DNA from: Streptomyces massasporeus | GTDB taxonomy: Bacteria; Actinomycetota; Actinomycetes; Streptomycetales; Streptomycetaceae | Assembly: GCF_014648995.1 (NCBI RefSeq) | Contig: NZ_BMSE01000001.1 | Coordinates: 186,001-250,000, forward strand | Length of the DNA stretch: 64,000 nt | Direction of reading: 5' to 3' | Shown here: positions 17,258 to 26,114 of the stretch, piece by piece | How the letters are laid out: every line of letters begins with the position of its first letter | Position numbering within the stretch: the stretch's first letter is position 1 | The notes under the pieces: model-generated | What the model was told of the DNA's origin: nothing | Databases searched by the model: none | What the model saw: only the letters and a program-made list of their open reading frames with translations | Position numbers and translations under genes: made by a program

Positions 17258-17737
17258 TCAGCGTTTCCCGGAGTCGTCCCGCTGGGCCTGCCGCCCCGCC
17301 GCGGCGACATCCCGCATGGCCAGCAGAAACCGCCGCACGACCGCCAGTTCCGCCTCGTCGAACGACCGCATCGAGTCGACCATCTCGTGGATCAGCGGCC
17401 CGAAGAAGGACCAGCCCAGCCGGACGGCCTCGTCCTGCACGACGAGCAGCACGCGTCGGCGGTCCCGGGTGTCCCGCTCCCGGCGTACACGACCGAGCCG
17501 CTCCAGCCGGTCGACCAGGGCCGTGGTCGACGCCGAGTTCACCCCCAACTGCGCACCCAGCCACCCGGGCGTGGCCCGCACACCCTCCCGGCCTGCGTCG
17601 AGCAGGTGGATCAACGCCCGTACATCCGTGGGGTGGAGCCCGTTGCGTCCGGCGAACTCGGCCGCGAACAGGTCCAGTTCCATCGTCACGACCCGCAGCA
17701 GATGAACCAGTCGCAGACCGGGATCCTGGTCGTCCAT
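17258..17737 (-). CDS. MarR family transcriptional regulator
   Basis: A 159-residue winged-helix regulator. The recognition segment is GWLGAQLGVNSASTTALVDRLERLG, followed by the wing DTRDRRRVLLVV; helices at both ends form the dimer interface. It is divergent from the frameshifted alpha/beta hydrolase gene. The inverted repeat TCTCG-N5-CGAGA lies in the 63-base gap between them. The simplest reading is a repressor of itself and of that hydrolase. Confidence 0.88.
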   Translation of the reverse strand: MDDQDPGLRLVHLLRVVTMELDLFAAEFAGRNGLHPTDVRALIHLLDAGREGVRATPGWLGAQLGVNSASTTALVDRLERLGRVRRERDTRDRRRVLLVVQDEAVRLGWSFFGPLIHEMVDSMRSFDEAELAVVRRFLLAMRDVAAAGRQAQRDDSGKR

Positions 17738-17754
17738 GCTTCACTCCCCTAATA

Positions 17755-17769
17755 TCTCGCCTGTCGAGA
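17755..17769. promoter_or_regulatory. Inverted repeat, likely MarR operator
   Basis: TCTCG-CCTGT-CGAGA is a perfect 5-bp inverted repeat in the divergent gap between the MarR gene and the alpha/beta hydrolase gene. TCTCG...CGAGA half-sites are common for MarR-family sites in actinobacteria. Confidence 0.5.
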
Positions 17770-17800
17770 GTATCGGTGAACGAGTCATACGGGTGGGGAC

Positions 17801-18641
17801 ATGGATGACACGGCAGCGTTCTTCGCGGCGTACGACGCCGTCCTGCGACGGTGGCCCGTGGAGGTGGAGGGCGTCGACGTCCCCACCCCCCTACGGCAGC
17901 ACCCGGGTCCACGTCGCCGGACGTGAGGACGGCGCTCCCCTCGTTCTGCTGCCCGGCGGCGGAACGACCTCGACCGCCTGGTTCGCCAACGCCGGCGCCC
18001 TGGCCCCCGCTCACCGGATCCATGCCGTCGACCTCATGGGCGACATCGGCCGCAGCGTGCACGACGGAGCACCGCTACGCGGCGCCGCCGACCTGATGGC
18101 CTGGCTCGACTCCCTCTTCGACGAGCTGAAGCTGGACGGCGCGCATCTGTGCGGCCACTCCTACGGGGCCTGGATCGCCCTCACCTACGCACTGCACGCG
18201 CCTCATCGGCTCGGCAGGCTCGCCCTGCTCGACCCGGTCGGCTGCTTCACCGGCATGAGCCCGCGCTACCTCGCGCAGGCCCTGCCGATGCTGCTCAAGC
18301 CCACCGCCGAGCGCGTACGCGCCGTCCACCGTTGGGAGACCGGCCGCGACCCCGAGGATCCGGTGTGGCAGGCGTTCCTGGGGAGCACCGCCTCCGCGCA
18401 CCGTTCGAAGGTCGTGGCGCTGCGCCGCCCCGCGGAGCGGGATCTCGCGACGTGTGCCGTCCCGGCCCTGGTCGTCCTGGCCGAACACAGCAGGGCTCAC
18501 AACCCGCGGCGTGCGGCGGCCGCCGCACGGCGGCTCCTGCCCGGGGCGAGCGTCGTCATGCTGCCCGGTGCCACCCACCACTCCCTGCCCACCGAGCGAC
18601 CCGCCGAACTCAACCGGCTGCTGGCGGAGTTCCTGGCCTGA
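17801..18641 (+). pseudogene. Alpha/beta hydrolase with a one-base frameshift
   Basis: Translation from the ATG at 17801 gives MDDTAAFFAAYDAVLRRWPV...VDVPT, a normal N-terminus for this hydrolase type, but it hits a TGA soon after. Dropping one C from the run of six at 17886-17891 joins it in frame to YGSTRVHVAGREDGAPLVLLPGG and the rest of a complete hydrolase. The nucleophile is in GHSYGAW, an acid falls near VLAEHS and the catalytic His in ATHHS. The product would be about 279 residues. The rest is undamaged, so the shift is either recent, a phase-variable tract, or a sequencing error. It is divergent from the MarR gene. Confidence 0.75.
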
Positions 18642-18665
18642 CCCCGCCGGCCCGCGTCCGCACCC

Positions 18666-19856
18666 CTAGCCGGCGGTACCGTCGGCACCTGCCATCGGCG
18701 ACGGCCCGCGGTCCTGCCCGTTGCACACCGAGGAGGCGCCGCACGCGCCCCGGGGTCGGATGGGGACGCCGTTGGCCCGCAGGACCTCGCGGACGTCCAG
18801 GATCAGGGAGAACACCTCGCGGTTGCGGTCCTCGCCCTGCTCGTCCCAGGCCCGCTGCTCGGCCTCGACGGCCATCCGGTCCTCGGCGAACACCCGCTCG
18901 GTGAAGCGCCTGATGAGCGGCCAGGCCAGGTGCAGAGCGCCGGGAATCCGGGGCTTCTCGATCATGAGCAGGCCGAAGGTGTGGCAGCGGCGCTGCGCGG
19001 CGTCCTCGGGCACGTAGGCGACCCAGAGGCAAAAGGCCGGCCGCTCGGCGTTCTCCGGGACCAGGTCGAGGGTCTGGTACGGATACGAGGTGCGGATCGT
19101 CATGACGTCCCGGGAGTCGCTGCCGCCGATGCCCTCGGAGGCCAGCAGGCTGGCCCCGCGATTCCGCTTGCCCCCGGCATGACTGAACAGGTACCTGGCC
19201 TCCACCGACCGCTCGTCGGTCCGGAAGTCGAGCAGTTCGGGGTGGAGTCTGCCGACCACGCCCCGGTGGAGGAACTGGTGGTTCATGTCGAGCAGGTTCT
19301 CGTGCATGAACGAGTAGTGGCAGCGCACGGTCCGGGAGTACGTCATCGTCCTGTACCGCGGCGAGCCGAACGCCGGCAGGTCGGGCAGCGGGGCGGCGGC
19401 CGCCTTGTCCGGGTCGCCCGGGAACACGAACACCAGGCCGTACGCCTCGCGGACGGGGTAGCCACGCACGCCGCGCGGCGGCCGGCCGTCGCCCTTGGAG
19501 AGGTACGGGATCTGCGAGATGCGGCCGTCGCCCCGGTAGGCCCACGCGTGGTAGCAGCAGCGCAGGGCCTCGCCCTCCACGACGCCCATGCTCAGCGGCA
19601 CCTGACGGTGGGCGCACCGGTCCTCCAGCGCGTACACGGTGCCGCTCTCCCCGCGGTAGAGCGCGATGCGCTCACCGGCGAAGACCGCCGCGAACGCCCG
19701 CTTGCTGCGCACGTTCTTCGACAGGGCGACCGGGTACCAGAAGTCCGGGTTCGCCCCGACGCGCCGGAGGTCGACCGTGCCGGTACTCGGGTCACGGTGC
19801 GCCGCGGGCTCTGCGGCCCCGGCAGGGAAGGTCCCGGCCTCGTCGGTCTCGGTCAT
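18666..19856 (-). CDS. Rieske non-heme iron oxygenase, large-subunit type
   Basis: A 396-residue oxygenase. The N-terminal Rieske domain binds a 2Fe-2S cluster through Cys81, His83, Cys100 and His103 (CAH...CCYH). The catalytic domain shows NLLDMNHQFLH at 187-197, giving the two His ligands of the mononuclear iron (His193, His197). No small subunit, ferredoxin or reductase is adjacent, so electrons must come from proteins encoded elsewhere. Homologues hydroxylate or demethylate aromatic rings or tailor natural products; the substrate here is unknown. The C-terminus ends with a Cys pair in GACGASSVC. It is convergent with the broken alpha/beta hydrolase, 24 bases away. Confidence 0.85.
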   Translation of the reverse strand: MTETDEAGTFPAGAAEPAAHRDPSTGTVDLRRVGANPDFWYPVALSKNVRSKRAFAAVFAGERIALYRGESGTVYALEDRCAHRQVPLSMGVVEGEALRCCYHAWAYRGDGRISQIPYLSKGDGRPPRGVRGYPVREAYGLVFVFPGDPDKAAAAPLPDLPAFGSPRYRTMTYSRTVRCHYSFMHENLLDMNHQFLHRGVVGRLHPELLDFRTDERSVEARYLFSHAGGKRNRGASLLASEGIGGSDSRDVMTIRTSYPYQTLDLVPENAERPAFCLWVAYVPEDAAQRRCHTFGLLMIEKPRIPGALHLAWPLIRRFTERVFAEDRMAVEAEQRAWDEQGEDRNREVFSLILDVREVLRANGVPIRPRGACGASSVCNGQDRGPSPMAGADGTAG

Positions 19857-20010
19857 ACCTCTCCCTCACGCGTACGGGCAGCGACAGCCGCGCGTCGCGT
19901 CGGGCAGCACCGGGCTGCCGATGCGGGCGCCCCGGCACCGTCCATGCTGACCGCGACGCGCCGCTCACGCCCTGCCCGGCGCGTACGAACGGGTGACTGG
20001 AACGGGGTGC

Positions 20011-20571
20011 CTAGAGGTCGAGCGCGGGGAGATCGGCCAGGCCGGTGTCGAGCATGATGCGCTCCACGGTCCGGGGCAGGGTGCTGTCGGCGCCGATCAC
20101 GGTCTCGACGCCGCCGGGCAGCAGGTCGAGTTCGCGGTACCAGTCGCGCAGCTGCGCCTCGCCGACCTCGTGCGCGATCGGCTTGGTGGCATGGCGCAGG
20201 AGGGTCTGCTCGAACGGCACGTGCAGGTAGTACGCGTGGGTCGGCCCGCGATGGTCGGCCCGCAGCCGGGTGAGCATCTCGCCGTAGTGGTCCGCGTACA
20301 GGATCCCTTCGACCACGACGTGGTACCCGGCGTCGAGGGCGTAGCGGGCCGTCAGATCGATCAGGCCGATGTTCGCCGCGCCGGGCCGGTCCCTCTCCCG
20401 CAGCACGATCCGGCGCAGATTGTCCTGCCCGACGAGCGCCAGCCCCCGCCCGAACCTCTCCCGGATCCCGGCCGCGACGGACGACTTCCCGGTGCCGCTG
20501 TTGCCCCGCACCACGACCAGCCGGGTCTGCTCCGTCCCCACCGTCGCGGAGGAGCCCGGACTACGAGACAC
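20011..20571 (-). CDS. P-loop kinase-like ATPase (AAA_33/zeta-toxin fold)
   Basis: A 186-residue P-loop protein: Walker A GNSGTGKSS at residues 23-31, DNLRR as the second conserved region, and VVVEGILYADHY, the equivalent of the Walker B/substrate region in small-molecule kinases and zeta-type toxins. This family phosphorylates sugars, antibiotics or nucleotide precursors. No antitoxin-like partner is next to it, so a housekeeping or resistance kinase is likelier than a toxin. Its start overlaps the end of the upstream membrane protein gene by 11 bases. Confidence 0.8.
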   Translation of the reverse strand: MSRSPGSSATVGTEQTRLVVVRGNSGTGKSSVAAGIRERFGRGLALVGQDNLRRIVLRERDRPGAANIGLIDLTARYALDAGYHVVVEGILYADHYGEMLTRLRADHRGPTHAYYLHVPFEQTLLRHATKPIAHEVGEAQLRDWYRELDLLPGGVETVIGADSTLPRTVERIMLDTGLADLPALDL

Positions 20572-21103
20572 GGTGCGGGCGTTCGGGAGCCGCGTCGGCC
20601 CTCACCCGTTCCGGTCTGCGCCCTTGCGCCGGGCCTGACGGCCACAGCCACGGGCGTCTGCGGGTGCGGCCCGCGACATCCGGGCCGTGCGCGGCCGCCA
20701 CCGCCGTCATGACCGGCCATGCGAGGAAGGTCGTGGCGAGCTGGGCGAGGGCCCCGTCCGTGCCGATCGCGACGACCGCGAACACGGCGGGGAAGACGAG
20801 CGCACCGAGCAGTGCGCTCACGAGCGTGAATCCCCACGGGCGGGTGACGACGCGGGACGCGAGGGCCAGTCCACCCGCGAGGACCAAACCCATGAGCACG
20901 CCGGCGAGCAGGCTTCCTCCGGTGAGGAGCCCGCCGTAGCGCAGGTCCCGGGCGGCGAGCCGGGTGTCCCCGCCGGGGCGGAGGAACTCCACCAGGGCCA
21001 CCCCCAGGGCGAGCGCGGCCCACGGGAGGACCGGAGCGCACGCCAGGAGCAGGCCCACCCGCACACCGCGCCCCGCGATGCCGCGTCTCTCGGCGCGCTC
21101 CAC
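20561..21103 (-). CDS. Four-helix membrane protein of unknown function
   Basis: A 180-residue protein with four hydrophobic segments: VGLLLACAPVLPWAALALGVA, GGSLLAGVLMGLVLAGGLALA, FTLVSALLGALVFPAVFAVVAIG and TTFLAWPVMTAVAAAH. A basic Arg/Pro-rich tail is probably cytoplasmic. No family is recognised. It overlaps the kinase gene downstream and starts 1 base after the GNAT stop, so the three genes form one operon. Function is not inferable. Confidence 0.7.
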   Translation of the reverse strand: MERAERRGIAGRGVRVGLLLACAPVLPWAALALGVALVEFLRPGGDTRLAARDLRYGGLLTGGSLLAGVLMGLVLAGGLALASRVVTRPWGFTLVSALLGALVFPAVFAVVAIGTDGALAQLATTFLAWPVMTAVAAAHGPDVAGRTRRRPWLWPSGPAQGRRPERVRADAAPERPHRVS

Positions 21104-21104
21104 G

Positions 21105-21626
21105 TCAGGGCCTCACCAGTCCGCCGACCCACCAGTCGTGGGGACGGCCGTCGTTGGCGATGCCGCGGTTGCGCAGCGTCCCTTCGACGGTGAAGCCCAG
21201 CCGCTCGGCGACGGCGCGCGAGCCGGTGTTCCCGGTCATGGCCCACCACTCGATGCGGTGGACGTCGAGCGTGGCCCACCCCCAGTCGCACAGTGCCCGC
21301 GCGGCCTCGACCGAGTAGCCCCGGCCGCGCTGCTCCTTGACCGCCCAGTAGCCCAGTTCGTAGACGCCCTGGCTCACCTTGGTGAGGCAGTACGAGCCGA
21401 CGAGGGCCGAGGTGTCCTTGCGGAACGCTCCGAGGATGTAGTCCTTGTCGGTGGCCCAGCCCTCGGCCCACTCCTCGCAGACCTTCTTCTCGGCGTCCTG
21501 CCGCCCGAAGGGCACGGGGACCGGTGTGTAGAACTGGATGTCCTGGTCCTGGCAGGCGTCGTACACCGCGTCCACGTCGCCCGTGTCGAACGCCCTCAGC
21601 ACGAGACGCCCGGTCTCAAGTGTCAC
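21105..21626 (-). CDS. GNAT family N-acetyltransferase (RimJ/RimL type)
   Basis: A 173-residue acetyltransferase. It begins TLETGRLVLRAFDTGDVDAV, the usual RimJ/RimL opening. The acetyl-CoA-binding loop is KEQRGRGYSVEAARAL, followed by HRIEWWAMTGNTGSRAVAERLGF. Such enzymes acetylate protein N-termini, ribosomal proteins or small amines; the target is unknown. The GTG at 21626 is chosen because GTGGA lies just upstream and TLETGRL is the conserved start; the GTG at 21635 adds three residues. First gene of a three-gene operon with the membrane protein and kinase. Confidence 0.82.
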   Translation of the reverse strand: MTLETGRLVLRAFDTGDVDAVYDACQDQDIQFYTPVPVPFGRQDAEKKVCEEWAEGWATDKDYILGAFRKDTSALVGSYCLTKVSQGVYELGYWAVKEQRGRGYSVEAARALCDWGWATLDVHRIEWWAMTGNTGSRAVAERLGFTVEGTLRNRGIANDGRPHDWWVGGLVRP

Positions 21627-21814
21627 TGGATCCACCGCGTCAGTATGAGCGCCGCCCAGGGCCCACGACCAGCGAATATCACTGCGGATCGCGTCGGCGC
21701 GCGTCGCCCTGCGGGTGCCGGAGTCGTGAGGTCCGCCTAGGGTCGAGGAGATGTTCCGCGCCCGGCACCACCGACGCGGGCGCCGTTTCGACGGAGACAG
21801 GGAGCGTGGTCGGT

Positions 21815-22291
21815 GTGTCCCAGAATCGCCGGTTGATCCTGAGCTCGCCGTCCGAGGTCTGGGACCTGCTGTCCGACGGCCGTCGCTACGGGGAATGGGT
21901 CTCCGGCACACAGCAGGTCACCGCCGCCGACCCGCACTGGCCGGAGGTCGGAGCCCGTCTCCAAGTCCGCGTCGGCCTGGGCCCGTTGACGCTCGACGAC
22001 GTCTGTGTCGTACGCATCTGTGAGCCCCGGCGCCGTCTGGAGCTGGAAGCCAAGGCGGACCCCTTCGGCGCGGCCCGCATCGCCATGAACCTGATCCCCT
22101 GGGGCGAACACACCCTCCTCGTCCTCGACTGGCATCCCCTGCGGGGCCCCGGCATCCGGATGCACGGGCTCCCGGTCGACTACTTCGTCTCGATCCGCAA
22201 CGGCATGATGCTGACGAAGCTGGCCCGGATCGCCGTACGCGAGCACCGCGACAGCGCCGGCAGCGCACCGCAGGGCGCCCGCAGCGGCTGA
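21815..22291 (+). CDS. SRPBCC family protein (polyketide cyclase/dehydrase-like)
   Basis: A 158-residue START-fold protein. The opening QNRRLILSSPSEVWDLLSDGRRYGEWVSGTQQV is the standard SRPBCC start. Strand-rich central segments follow (LTLDDVCVVRI, RRRLELEAKA), and the end is helical. It may bind a hydrophobic ligand; a catalytic role is not evident. The GTG at 21815 was chosen with AGGGAG at 21799-21804 ten bases upstream; the GTG at 21806 is a near alternative. It stands alone between the GNAT and phosphatase genes. Confidence 0.75.
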   Translation: MSQNRRLILSSPSEVWDLLSDGRRYGEWVSGTQQVTAADPHWPEVGARLQVRVGLGPLTLDDVCVVRICEPRRRLELEAKADPFGAARIAMNLIPWGEHTLLVLDWHPLRGPGIRMHGLPVDYFVSIRNGMMLTKLARIAVREHRDSAGSAPQGARSG

Positions 22292-22385
22292 GAACGGGTG
22301 CAGCAGAGCGCGGTCAGGCGGACGAGGGCGGGGGCGGGGCGTTCCAGGCAGGGCTCTCCAGCTCTCCCCCGGGGCTCGGCGCCGG

Positions 22386-24104
22386 TCAGCTCCCGGGGAT
22401 GCGCAGAGCCAGGACGGCGACGTCGTCGTCGTTCCCGGCGGGGCGGACGCGGCGCAGGAGCTGGTCGGTGAACGAGGCCAGGGGCCGGTGGGCGAGGGCG
22501 GCGGCGTGCTGGCTCAGTTGTTTCAGTCCCTCGTCGAGGGTGCGGCGGGGCGCTTCGATGAGACCGTCGGTGTACAGCACCAGGGTGGAGCCGGGCGGGA
22601 GCTGCGCGGTGGCGTCCGGGCGCCGGGTGCCGGTCTGGGTGCCCAGGAGGATGCCGTGGCCGTCGGTGAGGTACTCGGCCAGACCGTCCCGGCTGATCAG
22701 CAGCGGCGGGGGGTGGCCGGCGTTGGTCCAGGAGAGTTGCCAGTGGCCGTCGTCGGCCGGTTCGATCCGGGCGAAGATCGTCGTGGCCATGGTGACGTCG
22801 GTGATGTGCTGGATCGCCTCGTCGAGCCGTTCGACGATCCGGCTGGGCGGTTCGTGCTGGGACCAGGCGTAGGCGCGGAGCATGTTGCGGACCTGCGCCA
22901 TGCCGGCCGCCGCCTCCAGGTCGTGGCCGACGACGTCTCCGATGGCCAGGGCGGTGGACGCGTCGGACAGGGGGAAGGCGTCGTACCAGTCGCCGCCGAC
23001 CTGTGAGGCGTCCGGTGCGGGCAGGTAGCGGACGGTCATCTGAAGGCCCGCGACACCCGGCATCTGCGGCAGCAGATGGTTCTGCATGGTCTCGGCGACC
23101 TTGCGCTGGCGCTGGTAGAGGCGGGCGTTGTCGAGGGCGAGGCCGGCACGGCGTGCGATGTCCTCGATCAGGGGGAGGTCCACGGGTGTGAAGGGTGCCG
23201 GGTTCTCGTCGCGGCCCAGGGTCAGCGCTCCCAGGACCGCGCGGGTGCTGCGGATGGGCGCGATGGCCGCGGAGTGCATGCCCGTGGCGTCGAAGAGGCG
23301 GCGCTGCTCGACCGCGATGCCGGAGTCCGGTGCCCCCTGGTAGGTCTGCGGGCCGGCCAGATTGGAGGCGACGCCGCGCAGGGCTCTGGAGAGCGGCATC
23401 GGGGATTCCTCGGGGATCGGCGGCATCGGCCCCTGCAAGTCCTCGCGGTGCGTGAGCGTGACGCCGTCGGCGTGGACCACGACGGTACGCCACACCTCGT
23501 CGCGCTCGGTGATCAGGTCGACGACCGCCCAGTCCGCGAGGCGGGGCAGGACCAGCGCGACCAGCCTGCGCAGCGCCTCGTCGACGTCGAGCGTGGAGGT
23601 CAGCTGCGCGGTGGTCTCCGCGAGCAGGGCCAGCCGGTGCAGCTCCGAGAGCGGCTGGGCCGCCGGCTCCGGCAGCGGGTCGGGGGCCCGGTCCTGCTCG
23701 GGGGTGTGGAAGACGACGAGCGTGCAGGCGTGGCGGCCGCCCACGTCGTACGGCGTGATCAGCCAGGAGATGCGCAGGAGGGTGCCGTCGGCGCGGGCGA
23801 AGTAGTCCTCGTCGGCCTGGGCGGTGCGCCCGGCGTGGAAGGCCTGCCGCATGGCGCACTGGGTCCGCGGCAGGGGCTGCCCCTGCGCGTCGCGGTGCAG
23901 CAGGTCATGTGCGTCATGCCCCGTCAGCTCGTCGGCGGACCGGCCGAGGAGCTGCTCGGCGCGGGTGTTCGCGGCGATGATGCAGCCCTGCTCGTCCACG
24001 ACGTAGGCCCCGGCGCCGATGGCCTCCAGGGTCCCGGCCGGCACGACGGACGCTGTCGGCACGGACGGCCCGTGAACGGTCTCCGTGTGCTCCAGCCCCG
24101 TCAT
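22386..24104 (-). CDS. PAS-GAF-PP2C (SpoIIE-type) serine phosphatase
   Basis: A 572-residue three-domain signalling protein. A PAS domain (about 20-150) begins TLEAIGAGAYVVDEQGCIIAA. A GAF domain (about 165-330) includes ALRRLVALVLPRLADWAVV. The PP2C/SpoIIE domain holds GGDWYD, IGDVVGHD, NAGHPPPL, LYTDGL and NDDDVAVLAL, with the metal-binding acidic residues present. The likely role is dephosphorylation of an anti-sigma antagonist in response to a signal sensed by PAS or GAF. It is not next to an antagonist or kinase gene, unlike the RsbP-like gene at 1702. The ATG at 24104 follows GGGAG; upstream codons look non-coding. Confidence 0.88.
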   Translation of the reverse strand: MTGLEHTETVHGPSVPTASVVPAGTLEAIGAGAYVVDEQGCIIAANTRAEQLLGRSADELTGHDAHDLLHRDAQGQPLPRTQCAMRQAFHAGRTAQADEDYFARADGTLLRISWLITPYDVGGRHACTLVVFHTPEQDRAPDPLPEPAAQPLSELHRLALLAETTAQLTSTLDVDEALRRLVALVLPRLADWAVVDLITERDEVWRTVVVHADGVTLTHREDLQGPMPPIPEESPMPLSRALRGVASNLAGPQTYQGAPDSGIAVEQRRLFDATGMHSAAIAPIRSTRAVLGALTLGRDENPAPFTPVDLPLIEDIARRAGLALDNARLYQRQRKVAETMQNHLLPQMPGVAGLQMTVRYLPAPDASQVGGDWYDAFPLSDASTALAIGDVVGHDLEAAAGMAQVRNMLRAYAWSQHEPPSRIVERLDEAIQHITDVTMATTIFARIEPADDGHWQLSWTNAGHPPPLLISRDGLAEYLTDGHGILLGTQTGTRRPDATAQLPPGSTLVLYTDGLIEAPRRTLDEGLKQLSQHAAALAHRPLASFTDQLLRRVRPAGNDDDVAVLALRIPGS

Positions 24105-24331
24105 CGCGGACTCCCTGCTGATCGGGCCGGCGTCCCTGCCGCCGGCATGCCCTGTTTGCCTGCCTCCCCGTATGCCCATACGACAGTAAAATCCACGTCG
24201 CCCGACAGCGCGCGTCCTCCCGGCGGGCCGTGCGGGCCGCTGACCTGGGGTGCCGGGAACCGGGCGGGAGGGGGCGGAGCGGTCGGAGGCGCGGCGGAGC
24301 GTGCCGGCGCGTTCGTCGCGATCAGTGCGGC

Positions 24332-25174
24332 TCAGGTCGGTTCGACGTCGGTGTGCAGCGGGTGGTGGTCCGAGTACGGCGTCGGATGCACGCGGTGCCT
24401 GAGGGGGACGAAGCCGCGCAGGAACACGTAGTCGAACTTGCTCTGCCAGTCGGTGGTCGGCTGACAGGTGCCGGTGGGCGACGGGTGGCACTGCGGGTCC
24501 GCGTCCGTGGCCAGTGCCCAGATCCCCGTCAGTTCGGGAGAGTCCGGCACGGCGTTGAAGTCGCCGAGCAGGATCGCCCGGTCGTGCCGGGCGACCTCCG
24601 CGGCGAGGACGCGCGTCTGGTCCGCCCGGACCGTCTCCTGACGCCGTTGGGCGAGATGCGTGTTGAAGACCCGGACGGAGCGGTCGCCCACGGTGGTGGT
24701 GACGGCCATGTACCCGCGGTCTTCGGAGCCGCCGTCGGGATACTCCACGGTCACGGGGTCCGTCATCGGTGCCGCGGAGAGGATCGCCTGGCCGAAGGCC
24801 CCCGGACTCCACGGGGTTCCCCCGCAGCGGCCCCATTTCCGCAGTACCGACCCGTACTCGACGTGGTAGACCAGCCCGTGGAGGTTCCGCAGGTACTCCC
24901 GGATCCTCTCGACGTCACGCACGCACGCTTCCTGCATGCCGATGACCTGGGGCGCGGCCGCGGCGATCTCCGCGGCCCGGTCGACGTCGCTCACCTCGCA
25001 GGGGTTGCAGATGTTCCACGTCATGACCCGGTTCGGTACGACGTCCCTGAGGGCTTCCGCGGACTGGGCCCCGGCGAAGAGGGCACCGGTCGGTGCGCTC
25101 GGGCCGACCAGCGCCATGCAGAGCGCCAGCACGGCGCCCGCGAACAACCGCACCCCCGTGCTCCTACCGAGCAC
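24332..25174 (-). CDS. Secreted endonuclease/exonuclease/phosphatase family protein
   Basis: A 280-residue protein with a signal peptide (VRLFAGAVLALCMALVGPSAPTGALFAGAQSAEA) followed by a DNase I-like fold. Catalytic landmarks in order: VMTWNICNPCE (metal-binding Asn), GMQEACVRD (Glu), VFNTHLAQRR (His), LLGDFNAVPD (Asp and Asn) and PYSDHHPLH (the Asp-His pair). It could be an extracellular nuclease or a phosphodiesterase/sphingomyelinase-type enzyme; sequence alone cannot choose. The GTG at 25174 follows GAGGAGG by 6 bases, better than the ATG at 25201. It is divergent from the ANTAR gene. Confidence 0.82.
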   Translation of the reverse strand: MLGRSTGVRLFAGAVLALCMALVGPSAPTGALFAGAQSAEALRDVVPNRVMTWNICNPCEVSDVDRAAEIAAAAPQVIGMQEACVRDVERIREYLRNLHGLVYHVEYGSVLRKWGRCGGTPWSPGAFGQAILSAAPMTDPVTVEYPDGGSEDRGYMAVTTTVGDRSVRVFNTHLAQRRQETVRADQTRVLAAEVARHDRAILLGDFNAVPDSPELTGIWALATDADPQCHPSPTGTCQPTTDWQSKFDYVFLRGFVPLRHRVHPTPYSDHHPLHTDVEPT

Positions 25175-25409
25175 CCTCGCCTCCTCACGGTGGACCCACA
25201 TGGCCTCTGGGCCTTCATGAACGAGGTTATGGGACGAGGCCGTCGGCGACACACGCCCTGTGCGATCTCGTGATCGCGACGCCCCGGCCCCCTTGCAGCC
25301 GGGAACCGCCGAGGCCCGTGCCACGCTCCCCGCTCCTGGCGTCTTGGATGGTGAGGGACCAGGCTGTGCGTAGGGTGGTCGGACTGATGATCGACGCAGG
25401 CGGTGAGGC

Positions 25410-26105
25410 ATGGACTGGCAGAAGTTCGCCGAGGAGATGGCCCTGCTCGCGCGGAGCCTGCTGAAGCAGGACTCGGTGCAGCAGACGCTGGACGAGATCG
25501 CGGCGTCGGCCGTGAAGCTGGTGGACGGCTGTGACGCTGCCGGGATCCTCGCGGTGCGCAAGGGCCGCGCCGTCACGCTGGCCTCGTACGGCGACATGGT
25601 CGAGGAATCCGACCGCCGGCAGGGCGAGCTGGGCGAGGGCCCGTGCTTCGACCTCGCCCGCCGCACCGACGAGGAGCGGGTGTTCCGGATCGTGGACATG
25701 ACCAAGCCGCAGCCGGACTGGCCCCGCTACGCCGAGGCCGCGCGCGAACTGGGCATCGGCAGCATGACCGGGGTCCTGCTCTACACCCATGAGGAGGACT
25801 TCGGCGCGCTCAACCTGTACTCCCGCCGCCCCGGCACCTTCACCGAGGACATCGCGACCGCCGGCTGGCTGCTCGCCTCGCACGCCGCGGTCGCCCTCGC
25901 GGACGCCCGCACCATCGACCAGCTCGAACACGCCCTGGAGACCCGGCACGCCATCGGCGAGGCCATGGGCATCCTCAGGGAACGCCATGGGCTGAGCGAC
26001 GAGGAGGCCTTCAGCGTGCTGCGGAACATCTCCCAGCATCACAACATCAAACTGCGGGACGTCGCCCAGCGGGTCAGGGACAAGCGCACCGACGATCCGG
26101 CGTGA
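25410..26105 (+). CDS. GAF-ANTAR domain regulator (RNA-binding antiterminator type)
   Basis: A 231-residue protein. A GAF sensor domain (about 20-165; GELGEGPCFDLARRTDEERV, LGIGSMTGVLLYT) is followed by a C-terminal three-helix ANTAR domain (about 175-225; LETRHAIGEAMGILRERHGLSDEEAFSVLRNIS). ANTAR domains bind paired hairpins in nascent RNA and prevent termination. The target RNA is not evident nearby. A GGTGAGG motif precedes the ATG. The stop lies 9 bases from the stop of the convergent serine hydrolase gene. Confidence 0.88.
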   Translation: MDWQKFAEEMALLARSLLKQDSVQQTLDEIAASAVKLVDGCDAAGILAVRKGRAVTLASYGDMVEESDRRQGELGEGPCFDLARRTDEERVFRIVDMTKPQPDWPRYAEAARELGIGSMTGVLLYTHEEDFGALNLYSRRPGTFTEDIATAGWLLASHAAVALADARTIDQLEHALETRHAIGEAMGILRERHGLSDEEAFSVLRNISQHHNIKLRDVAQRVRDKRTDDPA

Positions 26106-26114
26106 GCGCCCTGC

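Noticed and set aside
20011..20571. Toxin-antitoxin system based on the zeta-like kinase
   Set aside because: The P-loop and DNLRR motifs fit small-molecule kinases equally well, and neither neighbour (membrane protein, Rieske oxygenase) looks like an antitoxin.
18666..22291. A biosynthetic gene cluster built around the Rieske oxygenase and SRPBCC protein
   Set aside because: No polyketide synthase, peptide synthetase, terpene cyclase or carrier protein is present, and gene directions are mixed.
25227..26042. Antisense frame over the ANTAR regulator gene
   Set aside because: No domain features; the GAF-ANTAR gene on the other strand is clear.
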